From positions 88,963,042 through 89,027,041 of the forward strand of contig NC_133392.1 in the NCBI RefSeq assembly GCF_047511655.1: 64,000 nucleotides of DNA, in the 5' to 3' direction. A model generated the notes under the pieces. That model ran no database searches. It saw only the letters and a program-made list of their open reading frames with translations, and was not told where the DNA came from. Source of the DNA: Castor canadensis. Taxonomy: Eukaryota > Chordata > Mammalia > Rodentia > Castoridae. Shown here piece by piece: positions 42,605-54,465 of the stretch (positions within the stretch are counted from its first letter, which is position 1; every line of letters begins with the position of its first letter). The position numbers and the translations under genes are program-made.

Positions 42605-42675
42605 TTCAAAATTTTGCTCATTAAAAGTTGATTATTTCATGTATTTGTTACTATAACAGCAAGTGGCAAAAACAA

Positions 42676-43017
42676 TCATAATCTTCGAGTTATAGCATCA
42701 TTTAATGGAACAAATACCATCACACGTTATCAGTTTTCTACAAACCTAAGCTCAAATTTTATAGAGTTAGAAAGGATCTGGGCCTATCAAGTAATGTTAG
42801 ACCATAGGGAGGTCAACTTACTGGAGGCTGCCATGCTCAACTCTATTTCTCTGTCCCTGTGTTTGAGCTGTGGGAAGTGGGGACAGAATGACCAAGCTCC
42901 CATCTCTGGGTATTTGAAAAATCAAAGACATGAAACAACAACAACAAACGTGACACTAGACTGTATAATACCAGATGGCCCATCAGAGGGGTCCTAGCAT
43001 GATCAGAAGCTTGCCCA
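42676..43017. other. No recognised gene or repeat
   Basis: Unique-looking sequence. Confidence 0.4.
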
Positions 43018-43253
43018 AGCCAGGTGCTTGTGGCTCATGCCTGTAATTCTAGCTACTTGGAAGGCTGAGATCAGAAGGATCACAATTCAAGGCTAGTCTG
43101 GGCAAATAGTTCACAAGACCCCATCTCCAAATAACCAGAGCAAAATAGACTGGAGGTGTGGCTCCAGCAGAGCACAAGCCCTGAGTTCTTTTGCAAGAGC
43201 AAAGCCCTGAGTTCAAACTTCAATCTCCCCCACCACCAAAAAAAAAAAAAAGC
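43018..43253 (+). repeat. B1+ID composite SINE
   Basis: A B1 part (GGCTCATGCCTGTAATTCTAG), then a diverged ID part containing a small internal duplication of GCCCTGAGTTC, then an A-tail. Confidence 0.8.
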
Positions 43254-43289
43254 TTACTCTTTTTTTTTAAACTTATTTTCAAGTTTATA

Positions 43290-43500
43290 ATCATTTTTCT
43301 TTTTTTTTTAATTGTTGTGCTGGATGGGGATACATTGTGATGTTTATAAAGGTTCTTACAATGTATCAAATATATCATACTTGAATTCACCCCCCTCCAC
43401 CATTCTCCTTTATTCTGCCCCCTGTCCCTGCAGTCATTTTCTGAATAACAGAAGAATTTTGTGGTGGTTTATAGGTAATATATGGGCTGGTGATTACAAT
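43290..43500 (-). repeat. LINE-1 3' UTR fragment, antisense
   Basis: GGATACATTGTGATGTTTATA and CACCCCCCTCCACCATTCTCC match the fragment at 62.3 kb, an older LINE-1 3' end family. Confidence 0.6.
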
Positions 43501-43994
43501 ATTGTTGGAGGTAGATAAATAAAGCGTGAAAAGTGTGTTTCTATGTGTTTTAAACTCATTTTGCTTGTTTGGAGGACATTGTTAAGAATGCTGCATGAAT
43601 TTTCTCTTACGTAGGGGTTTGCTTTTTCTGTTTTGATTTTTAGTAAGTGCATCTATTATTTGGTGAGATTATCTGGAAATTCTAGATCTGAAAATTGGTT
43701 ACAGATATATAAGGATTTCTTTAGTGGAGAAGAATCTTTGGGAAAATTGTTATACCAGATTCATTTGGATTTTTTAAAAAATTGCTGATTACTGGTTGTT
43801 CTAATAAGCACTACAGTGGTTTTTATAAAGAAAAGGGAAAAGATAAAGAACACAGGACATGGATCACCATCCTCTGAAAAATATACTTTTTTCTTGGTTT
43901 TATCTTAAGGAAATCTGAACAGACATCTTGAAGACCACAATGTCTTTCTTTGCATGTCAAATTACAATCAGTAGTGTTAAATTTTTTTAATTTT
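43501..43994. other. No recognised gene or repeat
   Basis: AT-rich, unassigned. Confidence 0.4.
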
Positions 43995-43995
43995 T

Positions 43996-44092
43996 TAAAA
44001 ATATTTTTGGCAGCACTGTGGTTTGAACTCAGGGCCTCATGCTTGCCAGGCAGGTGCTCTACCACTTGAGCCACTCTGCCAGTCTAAAATCT
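43996..44092 (-). repeat. ID-type SINE, antisense
   Basis: GGTTTGAACTCAGGGCCTCATG and GGTGCTCTACCACTTGAGCC. Well preserved. Confidence 0.85.
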
Positions 44093-45479
44093 TTCTAAAA
44101 GTTAAATTTTTTCCATGCTCTTTTACTTTGCTAGAAGGCCTGAAAGGCTACTACATTATTAGCTAATAAGACCCAGCCACCACCTCCATGCTGTAAAGAC
44201 TCAATTTAAAAATTCAGGAGCGGTAGTGAGGCACTCCCCTTGCTCTCTGACACAGGATTTGTAGTGGATGCCTTTGTGTATTACCAGGAATAAAGTTAAA
44301 GACATTTAAGAGAAGTTCTCAGAACATGAGTTCAAATAGGCTGTTCTTTTCCCTGATCTCTTGGAATGCCGCAACCTCTGAAAGCTTGAATATTCTTTCT
44401 TTGTAAACTGAATGACCTGATTTTTATCTCTATTTGGATTCCAGGAGGAAGCATGATGTCATTTCAACCACTGGCCAGAAAACTTCTTGCTTAATGAGCA
44501 CTTTGAGCTTACTGGCAGTCAAGAAGGCTTTTGTTTATTTACTGTGCTTAGAAGCCTGGGTCAAAAATCCTTCTTCTCTGGCTCTTCAGAACAAGTTTAC
44601 TAACCCATCCTTGTTTGTGAGCCAGTCTCAGATAGTGACAGGTAGCCAAATACAGCCCGCTCCCAAAAGGTTATAAAACCTAAGAGGTCAATAGGACAGG
44701 AGAGAGGAGCTGAAATGCCATCAAATCTTGGTTTTCTGCCTCCTTCTTATGGTATCTAAGTCATCACTATCTGACCCCATGTGGAGGCGGAGTTTCAGCC
44801 AGACATGCTGTGGCAGGTGTGTGCCACTCTTCCTGCCACAGCTCCCACATACTCTTGTCCCCACCCCCAAACTTCCCTCAGCTGCTTGAACAGTTGCTGG
44901 TGGGCTTGGATGGCTTCCACTGGTAGGCAGCTGTTGGGATGTGTCCTTTCAGTGGAAATAGGTCTCTAGGACCCTGGTTCCCAACTTCTGGGAGCAATGC
45001 CAGGAATGTAAAAAGAGAAAAAGTGTAGTGGGCTGATGTCTACTTGTGGTGTATGGTAAGCTAAGCATTGGGCAAAAGAGGTAGAGTGTTAAGGAAAGCA
45101 AAGTGAATCCTATTCTCCAATTGAAATTGGATAACATCCCTCACTCTGAATATTTTTCTTTGTCATGCACTGAGCTGCACATGTTAACCATGTGCAGTTT
45201 CAGGAGTTTTGACATTCACATCCACTTGGGAAAAATCCACCTCCAGAATGATGTGTCAATGTACGTGCATCGATTGTACCAAAGCACGCCTCGATGGGGG
45301 ATACTGAGAATGGAAGAGGCTATGTGTGTGAGTCAGGGAGGTAGATGGGAAATCTCTGTGCCTCCTCTCGATTTTGCTGTGAACCTAAAACTGCTCAAAA
45401 AATAAAGTCTATTAAAAAAATTCATCAGCTCAATCAGGATCGTCACTCCCAGAAGTTTCTTAATAATCTTTGCTAACCC
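44093..45479. other. Unassigned stretch
   Basis: About 1.4 kb without a recognised repeat or gene. AATAAA with an A-run near 45400-45420 could mark the end of an old retrocopy, but no parent was recognised. Confidence 0.35.
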
Positions 45480-46085
45480 CCCTGTCTTTCCCTGTCCAGG
45501 GTAACCCTGATCTGCTTCCTGTCAGTAGAGATTAGTTTAAACTTTCCAGAATTTTACATAAATGAAATCATACATTATGGGTTCTCTTTTTGGCTGGTTT
45601 CTTTTCTAAGCATGTTAGTTATGAATATCAATATTTCATTCTTCTTATTGCCAAGTAAAATTCTATTCATAGCTATGACACTATTTACCTACTGAGAGAC
45701 ACATGGACTGTTTCAGTTTTTGTTTATTACAAATAAACTTATAATGAATATTTGTGTACAAGTCACTCTATTGAGATATATTTTCATTTGTCTTGTGCAA
45801 ATATCTAGGGTTGAAAAGGCTGGGTCAAATGGGAAGGGTATATTTAACTTAAAGAAATTGCCAAACTGCCAAAATGTACAGTTTTACATTCCCCTTGTTG
45901 GTGTATGAGACTTCTAGCTCTTGTATGTCCTCCTTAAAATGTATGGTCATTTTCAATTTCAGACTTCGTAATAACTTCACAAGTATAGTTCTACTTTGCG
46001 TTTTCCTAGTGATTAACAATAAGTATATCCTGTTTTTTCCTTTGTCATTTGTATATCTTTTTTGGTGCAGTTTCTATTTAGATTT
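45480..46085 (-). repeat. Old LINE-1 fragment, antisense
   Basis: ATTCTTCTTATTGCCAAG, GGTTGAAAAGGCTGGGTCAAA and TACATTCCCCTTGTTGGTG follow the decayed antisense LINE-1 ORF2 end pattern. Confidence 0.65.
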
Positions 46086-46097
46086 TTTTGCCGAATT

Positions 46098-46124
46098 TAT
46101 TTATTTATTTATTTATTTATTTGT
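46098..46124. repeat. ATTT microsatellite
   Basis: Six or seven ATTT units at the junction of the old and young LINE-1 copies. Confidence 0.8.
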
Positions 46125-46646
46125 TTTTGCCTCCCTTTATTTTTTTTTATTTATTTTTTTCATTTTTCTTTTATTATTCATATGTGCATACAAGGCTTGG
46201 TTCATTTCTCCCCCCTGCCCCTACCCCCTCCCTTACCACCCACTCCACCCCCTCCCGCTCCCCCCCCCTCAATACCCAGCAGAAACTATTTTGCCCTTAT
46301 CTCTAATTTTGTTGTAGAGAGAGTATAAGCAATAATAGGAAGGAACAAGGGGTTTTGCTGGTTGAGATAAGGATAGCTATACAGGGCATTGACTCACATT
46401 GATTTCCTGTGCATGGGTGTTACCTTCTAGGTTAATTCTTTTTGTTCTAACCTTTTCTCTAGTTCCTGGTCCCCTTTTCCTATTGGCCTCAGTTGCTTTA
46501 AGGTATCTGCTTTAGTTTCTCTGCATTAAGGGCAACAAATGCTAGCTAGTTTTTCAGGTGTCTTACCTATCCTCATCCCTCCCTTGTGTGCTCTCGCTTT
46601 TATCATGTGCTCATAGTCCAATCCCCTTGTTGTGTTTGCCCTTGAT

Positions 46647-49600
46647 CTAATGTCCACATATGAGGGAGAACATACGATTTTTGGTCTTTTGGGCCAGGCT
46701 AACCTCACTCAGAATGATGTTCTCCAGTTCCATCCATTTACCAGCAAATGATAACATTTCGTTCTTCTTCATGGCTGCATAGAATTCCATTGTGTATAGA
46801 TACCACATTTTCTTAATCCATTCGTCAGTGCTGGGGCATCTTGGCTGTTTCCATAACTTGGCTATTGTGAATAGTGCCGCAATAAACATGGATGTGCAGG
46901 TGCCTCTGGAGTAACAGTCTTTTGGGTATATCCCCAAGAGTGGTATTGCTGGATCAAATGGTAGATCGATGTCCAGCTTTTTAAGTAGCCTCCAAATTTT
47001 TTTCCAGAGTGGTTGTACTAGTCTACATTCCCACCAACAGTGTAAGAGGGTTCCTTTTTCCCTGCATCCTCGCCAACACCTGTTGTTGGTGGTGTTGCTG
47101 ATGATGGCTATTCTAACAGGGGTGAGGTGGAATCTTAGTGTGGTTTTAATTTGCATTTCCTTTATTGCTAGAGATGGTGAGCATTTTTTCATGTGTTTTC
47201 TGGCCATTTGAATTTCTTCTTTTGAGAAAGTTCTGTTTAGTTCACATGCCCATTTCTTTATTGGTTCATTAGTTTTGGGAGAATTTAGTTTTTTAAGTTC
47301 CCTGTATATTCTGGTTATCAGTCCTTTGTCTGATGTATAATTGGCAAATATTTTCTCCCACTCTGTGGGTGTTCTCTTCAGTTTAGAGACCATTTCTTTT
47401 GATGAACAGAAGCTTTTTAGTTTTATGAGGTCCCATTTATCTATGCTATCTCTTAGTTGCTGTGCTGCTGGGGTTTCATTGAGAAAGTTCTTACTTATAC
47501 CTACTAACTCCAGAGTATTTCCTACTCTTTCCTGTATCAACTTTAGAGTTTGTGGTCTGATATTAAGATCCTTGATCCATTTTGAGTTAATATTGGTATA
47601 GGGTGATATACATGGATCTAGTTTCAGTTTTTTGCAGACTGCTAACCAGTTTTCCCAGCAGTTTTTGTTGAAGAGGCTGCTATTTCTCCATCGTATATTT
47701 TTAGCTCCTTTGTCAAAGACAAGTTGCTTGTAGTTGTGTGGCTTCATATCTGGATCCTCTATTCTGTTCCACTGGTCTTCATGTCTGTTTTTGTGCCAGT
47801 ACCAAGCTGTTTTTATTGTTATTGCTTTGTATTATAGTTTGAAGTCAGATATTGTGATACCTCCTGCATTATTCTTTTGACTGGCCTCTTGTGTTTCCAT
47901 ATAAATTTCACAGTAGATTTTTCAATCTCTTTAATGAATGTCATTGGAATTTTGATGGGAATTGCATTAAACATGTAGATTCCTTTTGGGAGTATTGACA
48001 TTTTTACTGTGTTGATTCTACCAATCCATGAGCATGGGAGATCTCTCCACTTTCTATAGTCTTCCTCAATCTCTTTCTTCAAAGTTTATAGTTTTCCTTG
48101 TAGAGGTTGTTCACATCCTTTAAGTTAAGTTTACACATAGGTATTTGATTTTTTTTGAGGCTATTATAAATGGAATTGTTTTCATATATTCTTTCTCAGT
48201 TTTTCATTGTTAGTGTGTAGAAATGCTAATGATTTTTCTGTGTTGATTTCATATCCTGCTACCTTGCTGTAGCTATTGATGGTGTCTAGGAGCTTCTGAG
48301 TAGAGTTTTTTTGGGTCTTTCAGGTATAGGATCATGTCATCTGCAAATAGGGATATTTTGACAGTTTTTTTACCTATTTGTATTCCTTTTATTCCTTCTT
48401 CTTGCCTAATTTCTCTGGCTAGGAATTCCAGTGCTATGTTGAATAGAAGTGGAGATAGTGGGCATCCTTGTCTAGTTCCTGATTTTAGAGGGATAGGTTT
48501 CAGTTTTTCTCCATTAAGTATAATGCTGGCTGTAGGTTTGTCATATATAGCTTTTATAATGTTGAGGTACTTTCCTTCTATTCCTAGTTTTCTTAGAGCT
48601 TTTATCACGAAATGGTGTTGGATCTTATCAAAGGCTTTTTCTGCATCTACTGAGATGATCAAATGGATTTGTCTTTGCTTTCATTAATGTGGTTTATTAT
48701 GTCTATTGATTTTCATATGTTGAACCACCCGTGCATCCCTGGGATAAAGCCTACTTGGTCGTGGTGAATAATCTTTTTGATGTGTTGTTGAATTTGGTTT
48801 GCCATTATTTTGTTCAGGATTTTTGCATCAATGTTCATTAAGGAGATTGGCCTATAGTTCTCCTTTTTGGAGGTGTCTTTGCCTGGTTTTGGGATAAGTG
48901 TAATACTGTCTTCATAAAACGTGTTAGGCAGTTTTCCTTCCCTTTCTATTTCGTGGAACAGTTTAAGGAGGATTGGTATCAGTTCTTCTTTAAAGGTCTG
49001 ATAGAATTCAGCAGAGAATCCATCAGGTCTTGGACTTTTCTTTTGGGGAGACTCTTGATTGCTGCTTTAATTTCATTTTGTGTTGTAGATCTATTCAGGT
49101 GATTAATTTCCTTGTGGTTCAGTTTTAGATGATCATATGTATCTAGAAATCTGTCCATTTCTTTAAGATTTTCAAATTTATTTGAATATAGGTTCTCAAA
49201 GTAGTCTCTGATGATTTCCTGGACTTCCATGGAGTTTGTTGTTATCTCTCCTTTTGCATTCCTGATTCTACTAATTTGGGTTTTTTCTCTCCTCATTTTA
49301 GTCAGGTTTGCTAAGGGTCTATCAATCTTGTTCATTTTTTCAAAGAACCAACTTTTTGTTTCATTAATTCTTTGTATGTTTTTTTTGGTTTCTATTTCAT
49401 TGATTTCAGCTCTTATTTTTATTATTTCTCTCCTATTTGTTTTGGGATTTGCTTGTTCTTGTTTTTCTAAGAGTTTGAGATGTATCATTAGGTCATTGAT
49501 TTGGGATCTTTTAGTCTTTTTAATATATGCACTCATGGCTATAAACTCTCCTCTCAGGACTGCCTTAGCTGTGTCCCATAGGTTCTGATAGGTTGTGTTT

Positions 49601-50435
49601 TCATTTTCATTGACTTCCAGGAACTTTTTAATTTCCTCTTTTATTTCATCGATGATCCATTCTTCATTAAGTAATGAGTTACTAGTTTCCAGCTGTTTGC
49701 ATGTTTTTTGTCTTTACTTTTGTTGTTGAGTTCTTTTACTGCATTGTGATCAGATAGTGTGCACGGTATTATTTCTATTTTCTTATATTTGCTGAGGCTT
49801 GCTTTGTGCCCTAGGATATGATCTATTTTGGAGAAGGCTCCACGGGCTGCTGAGAAGAATGTATATTGTGTAGAAGTTGGATGAAATGTTCAGTAGACAT
49901 CAAGTAGGTCCATTTGATCTATTGCATATTTTAGATCTCGGATTTCTTTATTGAATTTTTGCTTGGATGACCTATCTATTAATGATAATGAGGTGTTAAG
50001 GTCTCTCACAACCACTGTGTTGTAGTAATATATGTTTTTAGGTCTTTGAGGGTATGTTTGAAAATTGGGTGCATTGACATTGGGTGCTTACAGGTTGATA
50101 ATTATTATTTCCTTTTGGTCTATTTTCCCTTTTTTTAGTGTTGAATGTCCTTCTTTATCTTGTTTGATCAATGTAGGTTTGAAGTCTACTTTGTCAGAGA
50201 TAAGTATTGCTACTCCTGCCTGTTTTCGGGGGCCATTGCCTTGGTAAATCTTCTTCCAGCCTTTCATCCTAAGCCTATGCTTATTTCTGTGGGTGAGATG
50301 GGTCTCATCATCTTTCTTTTTTTTTTTTGGATCTTTCTTTTTAATCCATTTCATCAAGCGGTGCCTTTTGATGGGTGAATTAATTCTGTTAACATTAAGT
50401 GTTAGTACTGATAGGTATGTGGTGATTCCTGTCAT
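46647..50435 (-). pseudogene. LINE-1 ORF2 (copy at 46.1 kb), broken
   Basis: Endonuclease start at 50088-50435 (with a low-complexity K-run replacing a short segment), RT at 48273-49536 including [12 protein letters not shown] and the catalytic FADDM, and a 366-codon C-terminal frame at 46647-47747. Frameshifts near 47.8, 48.1 and 48.9 kb disrupt it. Confidence 0.85.
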
Positions 50436-50485
50436 TTAGTTGTCTTAGTTGTTTGAAGGTTTGATTGTGTGTACCTAAGTTGAAG

Positions 50486-51690
50486 TTACTCTCTTTCTTG
50501 CTTTTTCTTTTCCTGTAGCTTGGTGCTGCCTGTCTTTTCATGGTTAAGTTGGGTGTCACTTTCTGTGTGCAGAATCCCTTGAAGAATCTTTTGTAGTGGT
50601 GGCTTTGTGGTCACATATTGTTTTAGTTTCTGCTTATCATGGAAGACTTTTATTGCTCCGTCTATTTTGAATGATAGTTTTGCTGGGTAGAGTATCCTGG
50701 AGTTGAAGTTATTTTCATTCAGTGCCTGGAAGGTCTCACCCCACGCTCTTCTTGCTTTTAATGTTTCTGTTGAGAAGTCTGCTGTGATTTTGATGGGTTT
50801 ACCATTGTATGTTATTTGTTTTTTCTCTTTTACAGCCTTCAATATTCTTTCCCTAGTTTCTGAACTTGTTGTTTTAATGATGATATGTTGTGGGGTAGTT
50901 CTATTTTGATCTGGTTGGTTTGGTGTCCTGGAGGCCTCTTGCATCTGTATGGGAATATCTTTCTCTAGATTTGGGAAATTTTCTGTTATTATTTTTTGAA
51001 TATATTACACATTGCTTCGCTTGCACCTCTTCTCCTTCTTTGATGCCCATGATTCTCAAGTTTGGTCTTTTGATGGTTTGGTGAGTTTTTGCATTTTCTT
51101 TTCACAGGTCTTGAGTTGTTTAATTAATAGTTCTTCGGTTTTTCCTTTAATTACCATTTCATCTTCAAGTTCTGAGATTCTGTCTTCTGTTTGTTTTATT
51201 CTGCTTAATTGGCCTTCTGTTTTGTTTTGCAGTTCTGTTTCATTCTTTTTTCTGAGGTTTTCCATATCCTGGGTAGTTTCCTCTTTAATGTTGTCAATTT
51301 TTCTCCTGAGTTCATTTATCTCTTTATTCATCATGTTCTCTGTTTCACTTTGGTGTTTATACAGTGCTTCTATGGTTTCCTTTATTTCTTCTTTTGCTTT
51401 TTCAAATTCTCTATTTTTGTTTTCTTGGAATTTCTTGAGTGTCTCCTGTACATTTTGGTTGACCCTATCCAGTATCATCTCTATAAAATTCTCATTGAGT
51501 ACCTGTACTATGTCTTATTTTAAATTATTCTTGTGGGCTTCATTGGGTCCTTTGGCATAGTTTATCTTCATTTTGTTGGAGTCTGGATCTGAGTATCTGT
51601 TTTCTTCATTCCCCTCTGGTTCCTGTACTAATTATTTGCTGTGGGGAAACTGGTTTCCCTGTTTTTTCTGTCTTCCCATCATTGTCTTTG
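50486..51690 (-). pseudogene. LINE-1 ORF1 (copy at 46.1 kb), broken
   Basis: A coiled-coil-like segment at 51056-51478 (IKETIEALYKHQSETE) and the RNA-binding end at 50486-50944 (ARRAWGETFQALNENN) lie in separate frames, so the chaperone is not intact. Confidence 0.8.
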
Positions 51691-52603
51691 GTGTTGTTAC
51701 TGTCCCTGTACTATGTGCGTTTAAGTATTTTCTAGCTTGTAATAATAACAATGGTAATATTTAGAATGGAAGGGTGAGCTGAGATGGAAATCAAGAAGTT
51801 AAAGAATAGGAACAAACAAATACACAGACAAGAAGGAGAAAACAGAACAAGGTTTCAGACAAGGAAGTTTCAAAGGTATAAACAGGGAGCATTAGTATAC
51901 TAATCGACAGTAAGCTGAACAGACATTAGAGAGAAAGAGAGGATTGAAAATCAAAAATAAAAAAATAAAGATAAGAATAAAAATAAATGTAAATGAAAGA
52001 AATATCTATATATAAAAATGAATTAAAATAAAATGAAAAATAGAAAATTAAAAAAAAAAACCAAAAAACCAAAAAACCTCCAAGTTCAAATGCAATGAAG
52101 TTTCAGTCTTAATAATTTGGGTGTCTGTCTCAGTCTCCAATCCTGGAGATGGTGCCTGAGATGTTGTTTTGTAGTTGTCTCATCAAAGGGGATGCATAAA
52201 GTAGAGCAAAACTACACATACACATACACACACACACAAAAAAAAAAACCTCATCAAGTGTCCCAAGTTCAAATGCAATACAGTTTCAGTAAGTTTTTCA
52301 GCATGCAGGTGTAATTTGGTTGTTCTCTCATCAAAGGTAGGGAAAAGAATTAAAAAAAAGAGTCTGGAGACAGTTCTGAGAATGGTATCTGAAGCTGTGG
52401 CTTGCCTGCCCGCTGTTGTCAGCCTGCTGTTGCTGGAGGCATTATTTATGCAGATTTCTGGTGTGAGCTTAGCACTCACCTGGCCCCACAGGCTTTGTTT
52501 GCTCAGAGTTCTCCTGTGTGGGAGCCTCTGCTACAAGCTTTCCCCTTTCCAAGCACACTGGGAAAGGTGACACTGCACCTGCGTTCTCAGGCCTGTGTCT
52601 TTA

Positions 52604-52880
52604 TTTACAGTTCATGTGGGAGGTGGGTCTTCCCCCCTCTCCTGTGCAGTTTTCCTCCCACCACCACTTTCACAAGCTTTCCTGCTCCTGATTACTGGGC
52701 GGTGCTGCTGCTCCTGCCAGCCGCCATGTTTGTTTACAGTTCACGTGAGAAGTGGGTCTTCCCTCCTCTCCTGTAGAGTTTTCCTCCCTCCACCACTCTC
52801 ACAAGCTTTCCTGCTCCTGGTTGCTGGGCACGTGCCCCCGCTCCTGCCTGAGCTTCTCCGGCCCGCCCGGCTTGCTTATT
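52604..52880 (-). repeat. Tandem monomer-like units in LINE-1 5' UTR
   Basis: Two units start with TTTACAGT on the plus strand at 52604 and 52733 (129 bp apart), with the same landmark again at 52879. They share GTGGGTCTTCCC, GTTTTCCTCCC and CACAAGCTTTCCTGCTCCTG. Confidence 0.75.
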
Positions 52881-53403
52881 TACAGTCCCGGGAAGGATTC
52901 CCTTCCCTCAATCTTCAGTGCTCAGTGCGCCCCACCCTCTTTCCCACGTGCCTTTATTGTTCTTATTGCTTATTAGTCAGTTTCTCTTTTTTCCCTGGGT
53001 GGAGGTCAGTCTGAACAGAGGGCTATGCTGCTCTGGCCCAGGCTTGTCTGTGCGAGTACCATGGCACCGCGAAGCTCACCTGGTCCATGTCTTCCCAAGC
53101 CGTCTGTGCACAGGCAACTGGCGGCTCAGGGGCCCTCCTGGTTTCTCCGTTTAACATGAAGTGGATATTCTCTGCACCGGCTGGAGGTGTGGAGGGGTCA
53201 AAGTTATGCCTCTTCTCAGTGATTATGCCTGCAAAGTGTGTCTCCAGCATCTCTCCAAGATTTCACTATAGGATGCTCACTTTCTGCTTCCTCCCTCTAA
53301 CCGCCATCTTGGAATCAGCAAAAATGTTTTAAGACAGGAGAAAGTGGGATGACATATTAGAGGTGCTAAAGAAAAACAAACAAACTGCTAACCAAGAATA
53401 CTA

Positions 53404-53612
53404 TATGCACTGGGAGCCAATGGCTCACACTTGTAATCTTAGCTACTTGGGAGGCTGCAATCAGGAGGATTGCAATTTGAGACCAGCCCAGGCAAATAGT
53501 TTGTGAGAATCTATCTCCAAAATAACCAAAGCAAAATGGTCTGAAGGTGTAGCTCAAGTGATAGAGCACTTGCTTTGCAAGTATAAAGCCCTGAGTTAAA
53601 AAAAAAAAAGTA
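53404..53612 (+). repeat. B1+ID composite SINE
   Basis: A B1 part (CTACTTGGGAGGCTGCAATC), then an ID part (GTAGCTCAAGTGATAGAGC) and an A-run. Confidence 0.85.
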
Positions 53613-54369
53613 TACTATATCCCACAAAACTGCCCTTCACACATGAATGCAAAATAAAGACCTTCTCAGATAAATAAAGCTGAGGGAGTTCATCACCACT
53701 AGATCTGTTTTATAAGAGTTGTTGAAAAGAGTGCTTCAAGTAGGAACAGAAGAGCACTAAACAGCAGCCTGAGCATAAGAAAATATAAAAAGTGGTAACC
53801 TCTTTGATCAAATTGTTACCAAAAGAGAGCAGAGGTAATCATACTTTTATCAGAACAAATAAATTTTGGTTAAAAAAAATTAACAAGCAACAAAGACATG
53901 ATATAAGAGATAAGGAAAGAAGACATTACTTAAGGATAAAAGGAAGGTATTTCAGCTACAAATACAGATGCACTTAATGGCATAGCACACAAATAAATGA
54001 AGCAAACATTGACAGAATTAAGGAATGATGTAGACATTAACACAATATCAGCCAAAGATTTTAATACTCCATTTTCAATAGTGAATGAATGAATCAGACA
54101 AAATATCAATGAGAAAACAGAGGACTTGACAACACTGAAGACCAATTGGACATAACAGATATACAAAATGCTCCACCCAGAAACAGCAGAGCACACATTC
54201 TTCTCAAGCATTCATGGAACATTATCCAGAATAGACCACATGTTTGGCCACAAAACAAATATTAACAAGCATTTGTTAATATTTCCAATGACAATGAGAT
54301 GAAACTGGAAATCAGTAACAGAAGGAAAACTAGAAAAATCAATAAATATGTGGAAATTAAATAGCACAT

Positions 54370-54465
54370 TCTAGGGATGGTGAGTGGCTCAAGTGGTAGA
54401 GCACCTGCCCAGCAAGCGTGAGGCTCTGAGTTCAAACCCCAGTGCTACCAAAAAAAAAAAAAAAA
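54370..54465 (+). repeat. ID-type SINE
   Basis: GTGGCTCAAGTGGTAGAGCAC, GAGTTCAAACCCCAGTGC and an A-run. Confidence 0.88.

Larger units (their letters stand above)
42036..42675 (+). mobile_element. MaLR-type solo LTR, interrupted by SINE
   Basis: It starts TGCTATAGTTTGGATTTGG, continues GGCCCAAAAGCAATGGGGCC, and resumes after the insertion with TTAAAAGTTGATTATTTCATG. It matches copies at 3.2 and 60.6 kb. Confidence 0.65.
46139..53316 (-). mobile_element. LINE-1, full length, young subfamily, with 5' UTR monomers
   Basis: A 7.2-kb antisense LINE-1 runs from an antisense poly(A) to a 5' end reading CAAGATGGCGGTTAGAGGG in sense. Its 3' end closely resembles the truncated copy at 1751-2650. A long intact ORF2 end (366 codons) remains; other parts are broken. 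No clear target duplication was found. Confidence 0.88.
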
